A stretch of 64,000 bases of DNA from Bradyrhizobium sp. 199 (GCF_023073355.1 NZ_JADPJI010000006.1:186001-250000); one strand, 5' to 3'; positions 33,468 to 42,235 are shown, counted from the stretch's first letter. A program made the numbers and translations. Notes: generated by a model not told the origin, from the letters alone.

Positions 33468-34253
33468 ATGGCCAAGGACAATCTGTGCGCAATCGTGACG
33501 GGGTCGGCTTCCGGCCTGGGCGCAGCGACAGCGGAAATTCTCGCGCGCAGCGGGGCGCGGCTCGTCATCAACTATTCGTCGAGTAAGACCGAGGCCGAGG
33601 CCACTGCGGAAGTCTGCCGCAAGGCCGGCGCTGCGGAGGTGCTGGTCGCGCAGGGCGACGTTTCCAAGGACGATGATTGCCGCAAGATCGTCGCGGCAGC
33701 CAGCGGCTGGGGGCGGCTCGATATCCTCGTCAACAATGCCGGCACCACAAAACATGTGGCTCATGCCGATCTCGATGGGCTGTCGGCGGAAGATTTCCAG
33801 CGGGTCTATGGCGTCAACACCATCGGTCCGTTCCAGATGGTGCGCGCGGCGCGCAGCCTGCTCGAAGCCGGCGCGAAGGCTTCTGGGCGGCCCTCGGCGG
33901 TGGTCAACGTGTCCTCGGTCGCCGGCATCAGCGGCGTCGGCTCGTCGATCGCCTACGCCGCGAGCAAGGGCGCGCTCAACACCATGACGTTGTCGCTGTC
34001 GCGTGCGCTGGCGCCGCTGATCCGCGTCAACACCGTCTGCCCCGGCTATATCGACACGCCCTGGTTTACCAAGGGCCGCGGCGAAGCCGGCGCCAAACAG
34101 GTGCGCGACAGCGTTGTGGCGAAGGTGCCGCTGAAGGTCGCCTCATCAGCCGAGGACATCGCGCAGCTCGTCTGCTTCCTGGCGCTGCCGGCCTCCAGCA
34201 ACATGACCGGCGAAGTCGTGCGCATGGATGCGGGGATGCATTTGATTACGTGA
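33468..34253 (+). CDS. short-chain dehydrogenase/reductase
   Basis: 261 aa classical SDR. It has TGSASGLG at residues 11-18 (TGxxxGxG cofactor motif), NNAG, a VNVSSVAG serine, YAASKGAL carrying the YxxxK catalytic pair, and PGYIDT. NAD(P)-dependent oxidation or reduction of a hydroxyacyl or similar substrate. GGGGAAGGA lies before the ATG at 33468; the longer frame upstream is not coding. Divergent from the dehydrogenase pair (249-bp gap with no other gene), so it may provide the hydroxyacyl-CoA step for the same pathway. Confidence 0.93.
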   Translation: MAKDNLCAIVTGSASGLGAATAEILARSGARLVINYSSSKTEAEATAEVCRKAGAAEVLVAQGDVSKDDDCRKIVAAASGWGRLDILVNNAGTTKHVAHADLDGLSAEDFQRVYGVNTIGPFQMVRAARSLLEAGAKASGRPSAVVNVSSVAGISGVGSSIAYAASKGALNTMTLSLSRALAPLIRVNTVCPGYIDTPWFTKGRGEAGAKQVRDSVVAKVPLKVASSAEDIAQLVCFLALPASSNMTGEVVRMDAGMHLIT

Positions 34254-34272
34254 TCGCGCGGCACACTCTCTC

Positions 34273-34363
34273 CACGTCATGGCCGGGCCTGACCCGGCCA
34301 TCCACGTGTTACCTCGCGGATAGAAGAACTTGGATGCCCGGGACAAGCCCGGGCATGACAATT
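34273..34363. repeat. intergenic repeat, CCCGGGACAAGCCCGGGC family
   Basis: TCATGGCCGGGCCTGACCCG with GGCCATCCACG, then GATGCCCGGGACAAGCCCGG with GCATGAC. Partner of the copy at 27538-27633, in convergent space. Confidence 0.75.
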
Positions 34364-34398
34364 GGGAGGCAGTGCGCCTTCCTCGGACGCCTACGCCG

Positions 34399-34671
34399 TC
34401 ACCCCTTGATCACGCCGCTCGCCACCAGCCGGTGCCAGATGAACAGCACCACCACTGCGCCAATCGTGGCCGTGATGAAGCCTGCACCCTGGTCGGGACT
34501 GTAGTGACCAATCGCCTGGCCGACGAAGGTCGCCAGAAACGCGCCGGCGATGCCGAGGATGGTGGTGAGGATGAAGCCGCTCGGGTTGTTCGGTCCCGGC
34601 GCCAGCCAGCGTGCGATGAGGCCGGCGACGAAGCCGACGACGATGATCCACAACAGGCCGCCCATGCTCAT
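34399..34671 (-). CDS. GlsB/YeaQ/YmgE family small membrane protein
   Basis: 90 aa, three hydrophobic helices. GGLLWIIVVGFVAGLIARWL, a PSGFILTTILGIAGAFLATF glycine-rich helix and GAGFITATIGAVVVLFIWHR are the standard pattern of transglycosylase-associated (GlsB/YeaQ) proteins. Function is unclear; linked to envelope or general stress in other bacteria. A GGGGAG-like ribosome site precedes the ATG. Upstream by 42 nt lies the YidB-like gene, same strand. Confidence 0.9.
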   Translation of the reverse strand: MSMGGLLWIIVVGFVAGLIARWLAPGPNNPSGFILTTILGIAGAFLATFVGQAIGHYSPDQGAGFITATIGAVVVLFIWHRLVASGVIKG

Positions 34672-34713
34672 GAGTGTGCTCCCCTTCCCGAAAACGCGTC
34701 GATCGAAATTCGA

Positions 34714-35286
34714 TTAAAGTCTGCCTGAGATCTCGTTCTCGGTCGGCAGCCGTCCGTCCGGCGTCAAATGGTCGATCGCCTGCGGCAAATACTGGCTGAG
34801 CCCGTTGAGCAATTCATCACGCGAAAGGCCGCTCTGAGCTGACAGGCTCTCGATCTGATCGGCGCCGAGTGCGCTGGCGAGATCGCCCGGCGCGATCGGC
34901 TTGTTCTCACCCTTGCCGACCCAGGAATTCGCGGTCTCGCCGTGGCCGCCCTGCTGAAGCTGGTTGAGGAGATCGCCGAGGCCGCCGCTGAGCACCGTTC
35001 CGGCCGCGCCGCCGGCGAGCAAGCCGCCGAGCCCGCCTTTGAGCAGGCCTCCGAGACCGCCAAGACCGCCGCTGTCCGCGTTCACCGGCGGAGGGGCGGG
35101 CGTTGGCGACGGTTGCGGTGCCGTGCCGGACTGATTTGTAGTCATGTGCTTGAACGCCTTCCAGGCGAGCAGGCCGAGCAGCGCCATGGTCATCGGCGAC
35201 ATGCCGCCGGAGGATTTTTCGGAGCTCGGCGCAGAGGGGCCGCGGGGGCCGTTCTGCATGCCGTTGAGGACGTCGAGTAGACCCAT
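34714..35286 (-). CDS. YidB/DUF937 family protein
   Basis: 190 aa. MGLLDVLNGMQNGPRG start and a C-terminal domain GKGENKPIAPGDLASALGAD with LSAQSGLSRDELLNGLSQYLPQAIDHLTPDG, the YidB hallmark. A short hydrophobic segment (MTMALLGLLAWKAF) and a Gly/Leu-rich repeat (GGLGGLGGLLKGGLGGLLAG) lie between. Function unknown. AAAGGAGAG precedes the ATG at 35286. Probably co-transcribed with the GlsB-like gene. Confidence 0.88.
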   Translation of the reverse strand: MGLLDVLNGMQNGPRGPSAPSSEKSSGGMSPMTMALLGLLAWKAFKHMTTNQSGTAPQPSPTPAPPPVNADSGGLGGLGGLLKGGLGGLLAGGAAGTVLSGGLGDLLNQLQQGGHGETANSWVGKGENKPIAPGDLASALGADQIESLSAQSGLSRDELLNGLSQYLPQAIDHLTPDGRLPTENEISGRL

Positions 35287-35451
35287 GGTGCTCTCCTTTG
35301 GCGTCTCGTCCGGCAACCGTTCGCCGATGACCGCCCCCGGGGCGAAAACATATGGGGCTCCCATGACGGTTACAAGGCGGACGCGCCGCGATTGGTTGCC
35401 GGCCTCGCCTCTGCTATCGAGGGCGGGTCGTTCAGAGAGCAAGGCGAGGTG

Positions 35452-36450
35452 ATGACGGATCTACCGATCGTGCTGGCCGGCGCGGGTGCCATCGGCTGCT
35501 TCGTCGGCGGCATGCTGGCGGCCGCGGACCGCCGCGTCGCGCTGCTGGTGCGGCCGCGGATGAAGACCGAGATCGAGCGGTTCGGCCTGCGGCTGACCGG
35601 TTTCGACGGCTCCGAGAAGAAGCTCGGTGCGGGCGAGCTGGCGCTGTCGGAGGATCCTTCGATCTTCCACAGCGCCGGCATCGTGCTGGTCACCGTCAAG
35701 AGCGCCGACACCGCCGCTATCGCGGATCAGATCGCGCAGCATGCGCCCGAGGATGCCGTCATCGTCTCGCTTCAGAACGGCATCGGCAATGTCGCGGTGC
35801 TGCGCGAGCGGCTCGGCGGCCGCCGCGTGCTTGCCGGCATGGTGCCGTTCAACGTGATCGCGATGGGCGAGGGGCGCTTCCATCGCTCGACCTCCGGCGA
35901 CATCCATATCGGCGAGGATGCCGAGAACACGGCCGCGGCGCTCTCGGTGCCCGGCCTTGCCATGCGCGCAAGCGGTGACATCACGGCCGTGCAATGGGGC
36001 AAGCTGATCATCAATCTGAACAACGCCCTGAGCGCACTGTCCGACATGCCCCTCGCGGCGCAACTCGGCAATCGCGACTGGCGCCGGCTGTTCGCGGACC
36101 AGATGGCCGAGGGGCTCGCCGCGTTGAGGGCCGCGGGCATCGCACCGGTCTCGGCGACGCCGATCCCGATGAACTGGACGCCGGCCTTGCTACGGCTGCC
36201 GGACATGATCTTCAACGCGATCCTGGGACGAACCATGAAGATCGATCCCGAGGCGCGCTCCTCGATGTGGCAGGACCTGAAACACGGCCGCAGGACCGAG
36301 ATCGACTATCTCCAGGGCGCAGTCATCGCGCTCGCCGAGCAGAACCATATCGACGTGCCGCTGATGCGCCGCATTGTTGCGCTGATCAAGCAAGCCGAGG
36401 CGGCCGGCAACGGACCGCCGCGTCTGACGCCTCAGCAGATCCGGGGGTAG
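35452..36450 (+). CDS. ketopantoate reductase (PanE/ApbA) family protein
   Basis: 332 aa. Rossmann motif GAGAIG at residues 10-15 for NADP, VTVKSADT, SLQNGIGN, and a helical C-domain with VQWGKLIINLNNALSALSD carrying the family Lys/Asn pair. C-domain extension MKIDPEARSSMWQDLKHGR and TEIDYLQG are conserved in the family. It reduces ketopantoate in CoA biosynthesis or acts on other 2-keto acids. A second, more divergent paralogue lies at 45633-46607, so this one is the better PanE candidate, but I leave the symbol open. AAGGCGAGG precedes the ATG. Confidence 0.88.
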   Translation: MTDLPIVLAGAGAIGCFVGGMLAAADRRVALLVRPRMKTEIERFGLRLTGFDGSEKKLGAGELALSEDPSIFHSAGIVLVTVKSADTAAIADQIAQHAPEDAVIVSLQNGIGNVAVLRERLGGRRVLAGMVPFNVIAMGEGRFHRSTSGDIHIGEDAENTAAALSVPGLAMRASGDITAVQWGKLIINLNNALSALSDMPLAAQLGNRDWRRLFADQMAEGLAALRAAGIAPVSATPIPMNWTPALLRLPDMIFNAILGRTMKIDPEARSSMWQDLKHGRRTEIDYLQGAVIALAEQNHIDVPLMRRIVALIKQAEAAGNGPPRLTPQQIRG

Positions 36451-36475
36451 TGGTTGAGCACGATGGAGGAGCGCG

Positions 36476-36691
36476 ATGAACCGTGGTTTTGTGATCGGGC
36501 TCGCGCTGGCCGCGCTCTGCTGCGCCTCGACGCCAGCCACTGCGAGGCCGCCGACGGTCGTGAACTCGCCCGGCTATGACAGGCGATTGCAGGAGAGCCG
36601 GTCGCAGTTGGGCAGTTCGCCGGCAATAACCGCGCCAGTGACGGCGCCGGTGGTCAAACCGAAGCGCAGCAAGAAGAAGCACGCGAACTGA
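36476..36691 (+). CDS. small exported basic protein, unknown
   Basis: 71 aa: signal peptide (FVIGLALAALCCASTPATA) then a short mature peptide with YDRRLQESRSQLGSS and a lysine-rich end (KPKRSKKKHAN). GGAGGA lies 8 nt before the ATG, and the gene follows the PanE-like stop by 25 nt, so it is probably co-transcribed. No family recognised. Confidence 0.65.
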   Translation: MNRGFVIGLALAALCCASTPATARPPTVVNSPGYDRRLQESRSQLGSSPAITAPVTAPVVKPKRSKKKHAN

Positions 36692-36694
36692 GTT

Positions 36695-36786
36695 TGTAGG
36701 TGGGCAAGGCGAAGCGTGCCCACCATCCTACCTTGTCTTGACGCAGTGGTGGGCGGCGCGCCAAGCGCGCGCCTTTGCCCAGCCTA
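36695..36786. repeat. intergenic repeat, GTGGGCAAGGCGAAGCGTGCCCACC family
   Basis: GTAGGTGGGCAAGGCGAAGC and GTGCCCACC at the left, AGTGGTGGGCGGCGCGCCAAG and CGCGCGCCTTTGCCC at the right. Member of the four-copy family (21876, 52403, 54893). Confidence 0.75.
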
Positions 36787-36804
36787 GAGTCAGTGCGAGA
36801 CAAC

Positions 36805-37428
36805 TCAGGTCTTCTTCGCCGGCTTGCTCGGCGCCGGGTTGAACAGCTTTTTCAGATCGTTCAAGCTTTCCGAGAGCCGCGGCCATTCGCAGGAGAACGA
36901 GCCCTTGGTGCACGATGTGCCCTTCGGCCGCTGGCCTACGGTCTGCTGCAGCTTCGGCCGCTCGACCGGCACCGGCACGCGCGCGACCTCGGTTCGCAAC
37001 GCGACCTGCTGCAGTTGCCGCGCCTCTTGCTCCTGCTGCTCGCGCTGTTGGCGCGCGAATACTTGGGCGGCTTCGTTGTTGCGGCGCTCTTTGGCGAGAT
37101 AGGCGGTATAGGCTTCGTCGATTTTCTTCTGCTCCTCCGGCGTCGGATTGGGTCCAGCGATGTCGAAGGTGCGATCCTGCAGGAAGTCGTAATAGGAATA
37201 ACCGCCGCCTGGCTTGCGGCGGCCGGCAAACTTGGCGTTGCAGGTGGCAAGCGCGGATGTCTTCTCGGCCTTGGTCGCGGCCTTCTCTGCGGCGTCGGCG
37301 CATTCCTCGAAATCGACCGGCGCGCGTTTCCACCATTGCGCCTGGGCATGCGGCAACGTCAGCAGAAGACATCCTGCTGCTGCAACGAGAAACGGCGCCG
37401 CACGACGCAATGCAATTACGGACCACAT
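36805..37428 (-). CDS. exported protein of unknown function
   Basis: 207 aa. A signal peptide (APFLVAAAGCLLLTLPHAQA) is followed by a mature domain with two Cys (EECADAAEKAATKAEKTS... ATCNAKFAGRRKPGGGYSYY) and a Q/E-rich coiled segment, then CTKGSFSCEWPRLSE with a second Cys pair. A FAGRRKPGGGYSYYDFLQDR block recurs in rhizobial exported proteins of unknown role. No enzyme motif seen. Divergent from the AMP-forming ligase at 37659. Confidence 0.75.
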   Translation of the reverse strand: MWSVIALRRAAPFLVAAAGCLLLTLPHAQAQWWKRAPVDFEECADAAEKAATKAEKTSALATCNAKFAGRRKPGGGYSYYDFLQDRTFDIAGPNPTPEEQKKIDEAYTAYLAKERRNNEAAQVFARQQREQQEQEARQLQQVALRTEVARVPVPVERPKLQQTVGQRPKGTSCTKGSFSCEWPRLSESLNDLKKLFNPAPSKPAKKT

Positions 37429-37658
37429 TCTACGAGAGCATTCCCTACGAAACTCAACCCGAATTGAGTCGAGCCAGATTTTTGCCCCTTTATCGCCGGC
37501 TTGTCACCCATGGAACCGGGGAAATTCATGGCTACGATGCTGACATTTTGTGCTTGACGTGGCGCGGGAGTCACAGCGTCGCGCTGGCCGGCTGCTACAC
37601 TTCGCCTCGCGAGCGCCTCATCCGAGGCGACGCCAAGAAAGCGAAATGGAAACGTCTG

Positions 37659-39176
37659 ATGTTGCTGCCCCTGTCCGACGTGCCACGCTGGTACGCTGAG
37701 CGCAAACCGCAAGGCACGATCGCCATTCGCCATGGGCAGGATACGCTGACATGGGACGAGCTCGAGCGCGGTGCCAACCGGCGCGCGCGAGCGTTCGCGG
37801 CCAAAGGCGTCAAGCCCGGTGATTTCGTTGCGATCGGGTTGCCCAACGGCAACGCATTCTTCGAGACCTCCTTTGCGGTGTGGAAGTGTGGCGCGACGCC
37901 GACCTCGCTGTCATGGCGGCTGCCGCGCGGCGAAGCCGCCGCCGTGCTCGACATTCTCAAGCCGGCGCTGGTGGTCGGCGGCGAGGCCGATTGGAACGCG
38001 CCGAACCGTCTTCCGGCTGATTTCGTGCCGGAGGGATTTTCGGACGAGCCACTCACCCCGCCGGTTGCGCGCTACTGGAAAGCCATGACCTCAGGCGGCT
38101 CGACCGGCCGCCCGAAAGTGATCCTCGATCACCATCCGGCAGTGACCGACACTGTCGCTGCCCCGCCGCTCAACATTCCCGTCGGCGTTTCGCTGCTCAA
38201 TCCCGGTCCGCTCTATCACAATGCGCCGTTCATCGTGTCGCACTACGCGCTGTTCACGGGCGGCCAGCTCACCGGTCTCGTCAAGTTCGACGCCGAGGAA
38301 ACATTGCGGCAGATCCAGCGCGAGCGCGTGCAATGGGTCAATTTCGTGCCGACCATGATGCACCGGATCTGGGCGCTGCCGGAGAGCGTGCGCAATGCCT
38401 ACGATCTGTCGAGCCTGCAGACCGTCTTCCACATGGCGGCTCCGATGCCGCCCTGGCTGAAGGAGAACTGGATCGCCTGGCTTGGGCCCGAGCGGATCTG
38501 GGAGCTCTATGGCGGCACCGAGCGCCAGGGCGCCTGCATGATATCAGGCACGGAATGGCTGACGCACAAGGGCTCGGTCGGCAAGATCGGCGACATGGCG
38601 CGCCTGCGCATCATCGGCGAGGACGGCAACGAGGTCGCGCCGGGCGAGACCGGCGAGATCTATTTTCTCAACAATGACGGCAAGGACGCCACCTATCACT
38701 ATCTCGGCGCCGAGCCGAAGCGCCGCAGCGATGGCTGGGAGTCGCTCGGCGACATCGGTCGGCTGGATGCGGACGGCTATCTCTATCTCGGCGACCGCCT
38801 CGCCGACATGGTGCTGCGCGGCGGCGCCAACATCTATCCGGCCGAGGTCGAGGCCGCGGTCTCCGAATGCCCGGGCGTGCGGTCCTGCGTCGTGGTGGGA
38901 TTGCCAGATCCGGAATTGGGCCAGCGCGTGCACGCCATCATCGAGGTGGAAGGCGATGCCGACGGCCAGGTTATCGCCGACGGCATGGCGGACTTCCTGA
39001 AGGACCGGCTCAGCCGCTACAAGCATCCTGAGAGCTTCGAGATCGTCAGCGCCCCGCCGCGCGATGATTCCGGCAAGGTCCGCCGTACGCTGTTGCGCGA
39101 CGAGCGCGCAGCGTGGTTGAAGGAAGGGCGCGCCTACCGGATTTGGCCGGCGAAGGCGCGGGCGCACGCCGAGTAA
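37659..39176 (+). CDS. AMP-forming acyl-CoA ligase
   Basis: 505 aa ANL-family adenylating enzyme. P-loop TSGGSTGRPK at 144-153, ELYGGTERQGACMI, and motif GDIGRLDADGYLYLGDRLADM with the hinge, followed by GGANIYPAEVEAAV and the C-terminal DSGKVRRTLLRD lysine that forms the acyl-adenylate. It activates a carboxylate to acyl-CoA; substrate unknown. The frame is open much further upstream, overlapping the divergent exported-protein gene, so ATG 37659 is preferred although its ribosome site is weak. The next gene (RraA-like) starts 21 nt later, so they form an operon. Confidence 0.88.
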   Translation: MLLPLSDVPRWYAERKPQGTIAIRHGQDTLTWDELERGANRRARAFAAKGVKPGDFVAIGLPNGNAFFETSFAVWKCGATPTSLSWRLPRGEAAAVLDILKPALVVGGEADWNAPNRLPADFVPEGFSDEPLTPPVARYWKAMTSGGSTGRPKVILDHHPAVTDTVAAPPLNIPVGVSLLNPGPLYHNAPFIVSHYALFTGGQLTGLVKFDAEETLRQIQRERVQWVNFVPTMMHRIWALPESVRNAYDLSSLQTVFHMAAPMPPWLKENWIAWLGPERIWELYGGTERQGACMISGTEWLTHKGSVGKIGDMARLRIIGEDGNEVAPGETGEIYFLNNDGKDATYHYLGAEPKRRSDGWESLGDIGRLDADGYLYLGDRLADMVLRGGANIYPAEVEAAVSECPGVRSCVVVGLPDPELGQRVHAIIEVEGDADGQVIADGMADFLKDRLSRYKHPESFEIVSAPPRDDSGKVRRTLLRDERAAWLKEGRAYRIWPAKARAHAE

Positions 39177-39197
39177 GACCAACCGGGAAGGACCGAC

Positions 39198-39836
39198 ATG
39201 ACGATCACCATCGCAGCGAACAGCGTGCCGAAGCCGCCGGCCGAGATCATCGAAGGTTTTCGGAATGCGCCGACCTCGGTCATTTCGGACAATCTCGCCC
39301 GGCTGCCGGGCGCGGTGGGCCTGAAACCCTATCATCGCGGCGGCAAGCTGGTCGGCACGGCGTTTACCGTGCGCACCCGCCCGGGCGACAATCTCGCTAT
39401 CCACCGCGCGCTCGACCTTGTCGGTCCCGGCGACGTGATCGTAGTCGATGGCGGCGGCGACGAGACGCGCGCGCTGGTCGGCGAGATCATGAAGAACATC
39501 GCGCAATGGCGCAAAGCGGAAGGTTACGTCATCGACGGCGCGATCCGCGATGTCGCGGCGTTCGCGGCCGACGACTTTCCCTGCTATGCCCGCGCGGTGA
39601 TCCATCGCGGCCCCTACAAGAACGGTCCCGGCGAGATCAACGTGCCTGTTACGATCGGCGGCAGCGTGATCGCGCCCGGCGACATCGTGGTCGGCGACGA
39701 GGACGGCGTGGTGTCGTTTTCTGCCGCCGGTGCCGCCGCGCTGCTCGAGGCCGTCCGCGCCCAGGTTGGGCGCGAGGAGGAGACGTTGAAGGCGATCCGC
39801 GAGGGCCGCTACCAGGGCTCGTATGGAAAGTCCTGA
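39198..39836 (+). CDS. RraA-like / HMG-KHG aldolase family protein
   Basis: 212 aa. Fold blocks SVISDNLARLPGAVGLKPYH, GDVIVVDGGGDETRALVGEI (metal/loop region) and GYVIDGAIRDVAAF (with the conserved Arg-Asp) match the RraA / 4-hydroxy-4-methyl-2-oxoglutarate aldolase family. Besides the RNase E inhibitor, the family includes class II aldolases of aromatic meta-cleavage pathways. The RDVAAF position fits an aldolase better than RraA (inference). GGGAAGGAC lies before the ATG. The coupling to a CoA ligase suggests an aromatic or hydroxy-acid pathway. Confidence 0.82.
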   Translation: MTITIAANSVPKPPAEIIEGFRNAPTSVISDNLARLPGAVGLKPYHRGGKLVGTAFTVRTRPGDNLAIHRALDLVGPGDVIVVDGGGDETRALVGEIMKNIAQWRKAEGYVIDGAIRDVAAFAADDFPCYARAVIHRGPYKNGPGEINVPVTIGGSVIAPGDIVVGDEDGVVSFSAAGAAALLEAVRAQVGREEETLKAIREGRYQGSYGKS

Positions 39837-39972
39837 TCCGAGCGCGACTTAAGTCAAGGCGATGGCTCTGTTGGTTGCAAGCCGACGTCGGCCATTGCCA
39901 TTTTCGAGCGTGATTTCACAGTCCTTGTTTCGGCCAAACTGTCTCATGCCTTTTTGATGCTGGGGATTTCAA

Positions 39973-40839
39973 GTGGCGAGGAATTACGCGATCGTCCTGC
40001 CAGGCTTTCTCGTTGTGTTGCTCTCTGGAAATTTCGAGATTGGTTCGTGGGGGCTCCAGCCTCGTCCGGTGGTCAAGGTCGCTTTGGCCCACACGGAGCG
40101 GCGAATGACCGAAGAGGCGTACGCAAAAACCAACGGTTTCTCCCCCGATGAGGTGCGAAGGCGCTTTGCGGCGAGTGGGGTGTTGCGATGCCCTGGCGGG
40201 GCCAGCAGTGCCCAGGTCACCGGAGCGCGCGACGTGATCACGACCGTGGCTCATGCGTTTCGAGACGTTTGCAAAACGCATACATCACCCGATAAATGTA
40301 TATTTGAGTACTATTTGGGTGCGGAGAGGCGGGCCATCCCCTTGTCGTCGGCCCTATGGATGGGGTCATGCGACGATACTGCGCCGAGGCAGGGCCGCGG
40401 CGATTGGGCAGTCGCAAGACTCGCACTTCCCGCCGACGTGACGCCCTATGAATTCTCTGAGCAGGCGGAAACCCTGGTGGAGCTGGAGCGTATTCTGGCG
40501 GTTGTCGGTTATGATATCGAGGCCACCGGAAAGACGGACGAGGACGGTCCGTTCAACAAGACGATGCAGGAGTGCCAGATCCGTGACGTGAGGGACTGGC
40601 AGACATTTGAAACGAACTGCGAGTTCGAATTCGGAGCGTCAGGCAGTGCCGTGTTTCGCCGGTGGGGCCAACGAATGGTGATGCTTGGCGTGGTCTTCGG
40701 AGACCATCATGACAAAAAGTATTGTCCGCTTGGCGGCTGCGAGTTCAAGAGCCGCACATGGTCGAGCTTGTTTGTGACCTTGAGGGGCGAGTTCAAGGAG
40801 CGGCTCCTGGCGACCGTGCGTCAATCTGCAGCAAAGTAA
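39973..40839 (+). CDS. trypsin-like (S1/V8-type) serine peptidase, exported
   Basis: 288 aa from GTG 39973 with an N-terminal hydrophobic segment (AIVLPGFLVVLLSG) that may be a signal peptide. Despite low overall similarity a catalytic triad can be read in the S1 order: H94 in VITTVAHAF, D144 in RGDWAVARL and S223 in FGASGSAVFRR (GxSGS), followed by MVMLGVVFG as the usual post-serine strand. Cys73, 100, 109, 133, 201, 216 and others suggest disulphides. Composition is lower-GC and more irregular than the neighbours, which may indicate recent gain. The gene sits between metabolic genes with no obvious partner. Confidence 0.7.
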   Translation: MARNYAIVLPGFLVVLLSGNFEIGSWGLQPRPVVKVALAHTERRMTEEAYAKTNGFSPDEVRRRFAASGVLRCPGGASSAQVTGARDVITTVAHAFRDVCKTHTSPDKCIFEYYLGAERRAIPLSSALWMGSCDDTAPRQGRGDWAVARLALPADVTPYEFSEQAETLVELERILAVVGYDIEATGKTDEDGPFNKTMQECQIRDVRDWQTFETNCEFEFGASGSAVFRRWGQRMVMLGVVFGDHHDKKYCPLGGCEFKSRTWSSLFVTLRGEFKERLLATVRQSAAK

Positions 40840-40859
40840 AACGTAGGAGGGAGAATAGC

Positions 40860-41231
40860 GTGAGCCAGAAGGACGAATTTCACAACATCGACGATCCCAG
40901 CGACGGACTGTTCCGCGAGCTCGCGGCCGGCGTTACCACGCGCATCTTTTCCGGCGAGCAGGCGATGCTGTCGGTGGTGACGCTGGCGCCGCATGCGCAA
41001 GGCACGCTGCATCATCATCCCGAGGAGCAATGGGGCGTGCTGCTCGACGGCTCCGCCATCCGCGTCCAGGGCGATGAGGAAATCGCCGTGAAGAAGGGCG
41101 ATTTCTGGCGCACCCCGGGCAACGTGCCGCACACCATGCGCGCTGGCCCCGATGGGGCCCGGGTGCTGGACATTTTCAGTCCGCCGCGGCCAGAATACAG
41201 AAAAGCGGGATCCGGTTTCGGAACGACCTAA
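40860..41231 (+). CDS. cupin domain protein
   Basis: 123 aa single cupin: APHAQGTLHHHPEEQWGVLLDG gives the HxH(x)nE metal motif (HHHPEE), and GDFWRTPGNVPHTMRAG the second motif with its His. Likely a small metal-dependent isomerase, decarboxylase or binding protein; substrate unknown. GTG 40860 follows a strong GGAGGGA. The next gene, a tricarboxylate-type binding protein, starts 47 nt later. Confidence 0.85.
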   Translation: MSQKDEFHNIDDPSDGLFRELAAGVTTRIFSGEQAMLSVVTLAPHAQGTLHHHPEEQWGVLLDGSAIRVQGDEEIAVKKGDFWRTPGNVPHTMRAGPDGARVLDIFSPPRPEYRKAGSGFGTT

Positions 41232-41278
41232 AGCGCCAAGAGCAAAAGCCGGGCGCGAGAAAACAGGGGAGGGATACC

Positions 41279-42235
41279 ATGACGATCACACGACGGACGC
41301 TGCTCGCAGCGCCGGCTATTCTCGCGATGACGCCGGCGTTGGCGCAGGCTTCAAAAATCACGCTGGTGGTGCCGTTTCCGCCGGGCGGATCGACCGATGC
41401 GATGGCGCGGCTGCTCCAGAGCCATCTGCAAACCAAGCTCAACCGCATCGTCATCGTCGAGAACAAGTCGGGCGCCGCCGGCGCGCTCGGTGCGGCGCAG
41501 GTCGCCAAGAGCCCGCCTGATGGCTCGACGTTCCTGGTCACCTTCGATTCCCACGCGGTGATCCCCTCCATCCTCGACAAGCCGCCCGTCGATGTCGAGC
41601 GCGAGCTGATGCCGGTGTTGCTGGTCGGCACCGCGCCATATGTGATCGCGGCAGGTGCGGGCCGTCCCTACAAGAGCTTCGCCGACGTGGTGGCGGCCTG
41701 CAAGGCGACGCCGGGCGCAGTGAAATATGCCTCGGTCGGCATCGGCACGCTCGGCCATCTCGCCATGACCGTGCTCGGCAGCAAGGCCGGGGTCGAGATC
41801 ATGCACGTGCCCTATCGCGGCGGCGGCCCGGCGATGAACGACGTGCTCGGCGGCCATGTCGATCTCATCGCGGGATCGGCCGCGCTGGTCGCCGCCCAGC
41901 TCGGCACTAACATGCTGCGTCCGATCCTGCAGCTCGGCCGCGAGCGGCTGCCGGCCCTGCCTGATACCCAGACCGCGATCGAGGCGGGCTTTCCCGATTT
42001 CGAGACGCTGGCCTGGTGGGGCATCTTCGCCCCCGCAGGCACGCCGCCCGACATCGTCGCCGCCTTCGCGGCAGCATCCAAGGACATATTGAGCGAACCT
42101 GCGACCGCCACCCAGCTGAAGGAGACGCAGCACATGACGCTGCTGCTCCAGGACGGCGCCGCCTTCAAGACCTTCTTCGACAAGCAGGTCGCCACTTGGG
42201 GCAAGGTGGTGAAGGATAATAATATCAGGGCGTAG
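41279..42235 (+). CDS. Bug/TctC family tripartite tricarboxylate-type binding protein
   Basis: 318 aa. A twin-arginine-like start (ITRRTLLAAPAILAMTPALA) precedes a Bug fold: ITLVVPFPPGGSTDAMARLL, ENKSGAAGALGAAQVAKSPPDG and the HVPYRGGGPAMNDVLGGHVD ligand loop. These periplasmic proteins bind carboxylates (tricarboxylates, aromatic acids). No TctA/TctB membrane genes are present, so it is an orphan here, as is common for Bug proteins. Its small-molecule ligand may belong to the neighbouring cupin/aldolase pathway. Confidence 0.92.
   Translation: MTITRRTLLAAPAILAMTPALAQASKITLVVPFPPGGSTDAMARLLQSHLQTKLNRIVIVENKSGAAGALGAAQVAKSPPDGSTFLVTFDSHAVIPSILDKPPVDVERELMPVLLVGTAPYVIAAGAGRPYKSFADVVAACKATPGAVKYASVGIGTLGHLAMTVLGSKAGVEIMHVPYRGGGPAMNDVLGGHVDLIAGSAALVAAQLGTNMLRPILQLGRERLPALPDTQTAIEAGFPDFETLAWWGIFAPAGTPPDIVAAFAAASKDILSEPATATQLKETQHMTLLLQDGAAFKTFFDKQVATWGKVVKDNNIRA

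Noticed and set aside
36915..37658. N-terminal extension of the AMP-forming ligase
   Set aside because: The open frame overlaps the divergent exported-protein gene and has no ligase-like sequence before residue M at 37659.
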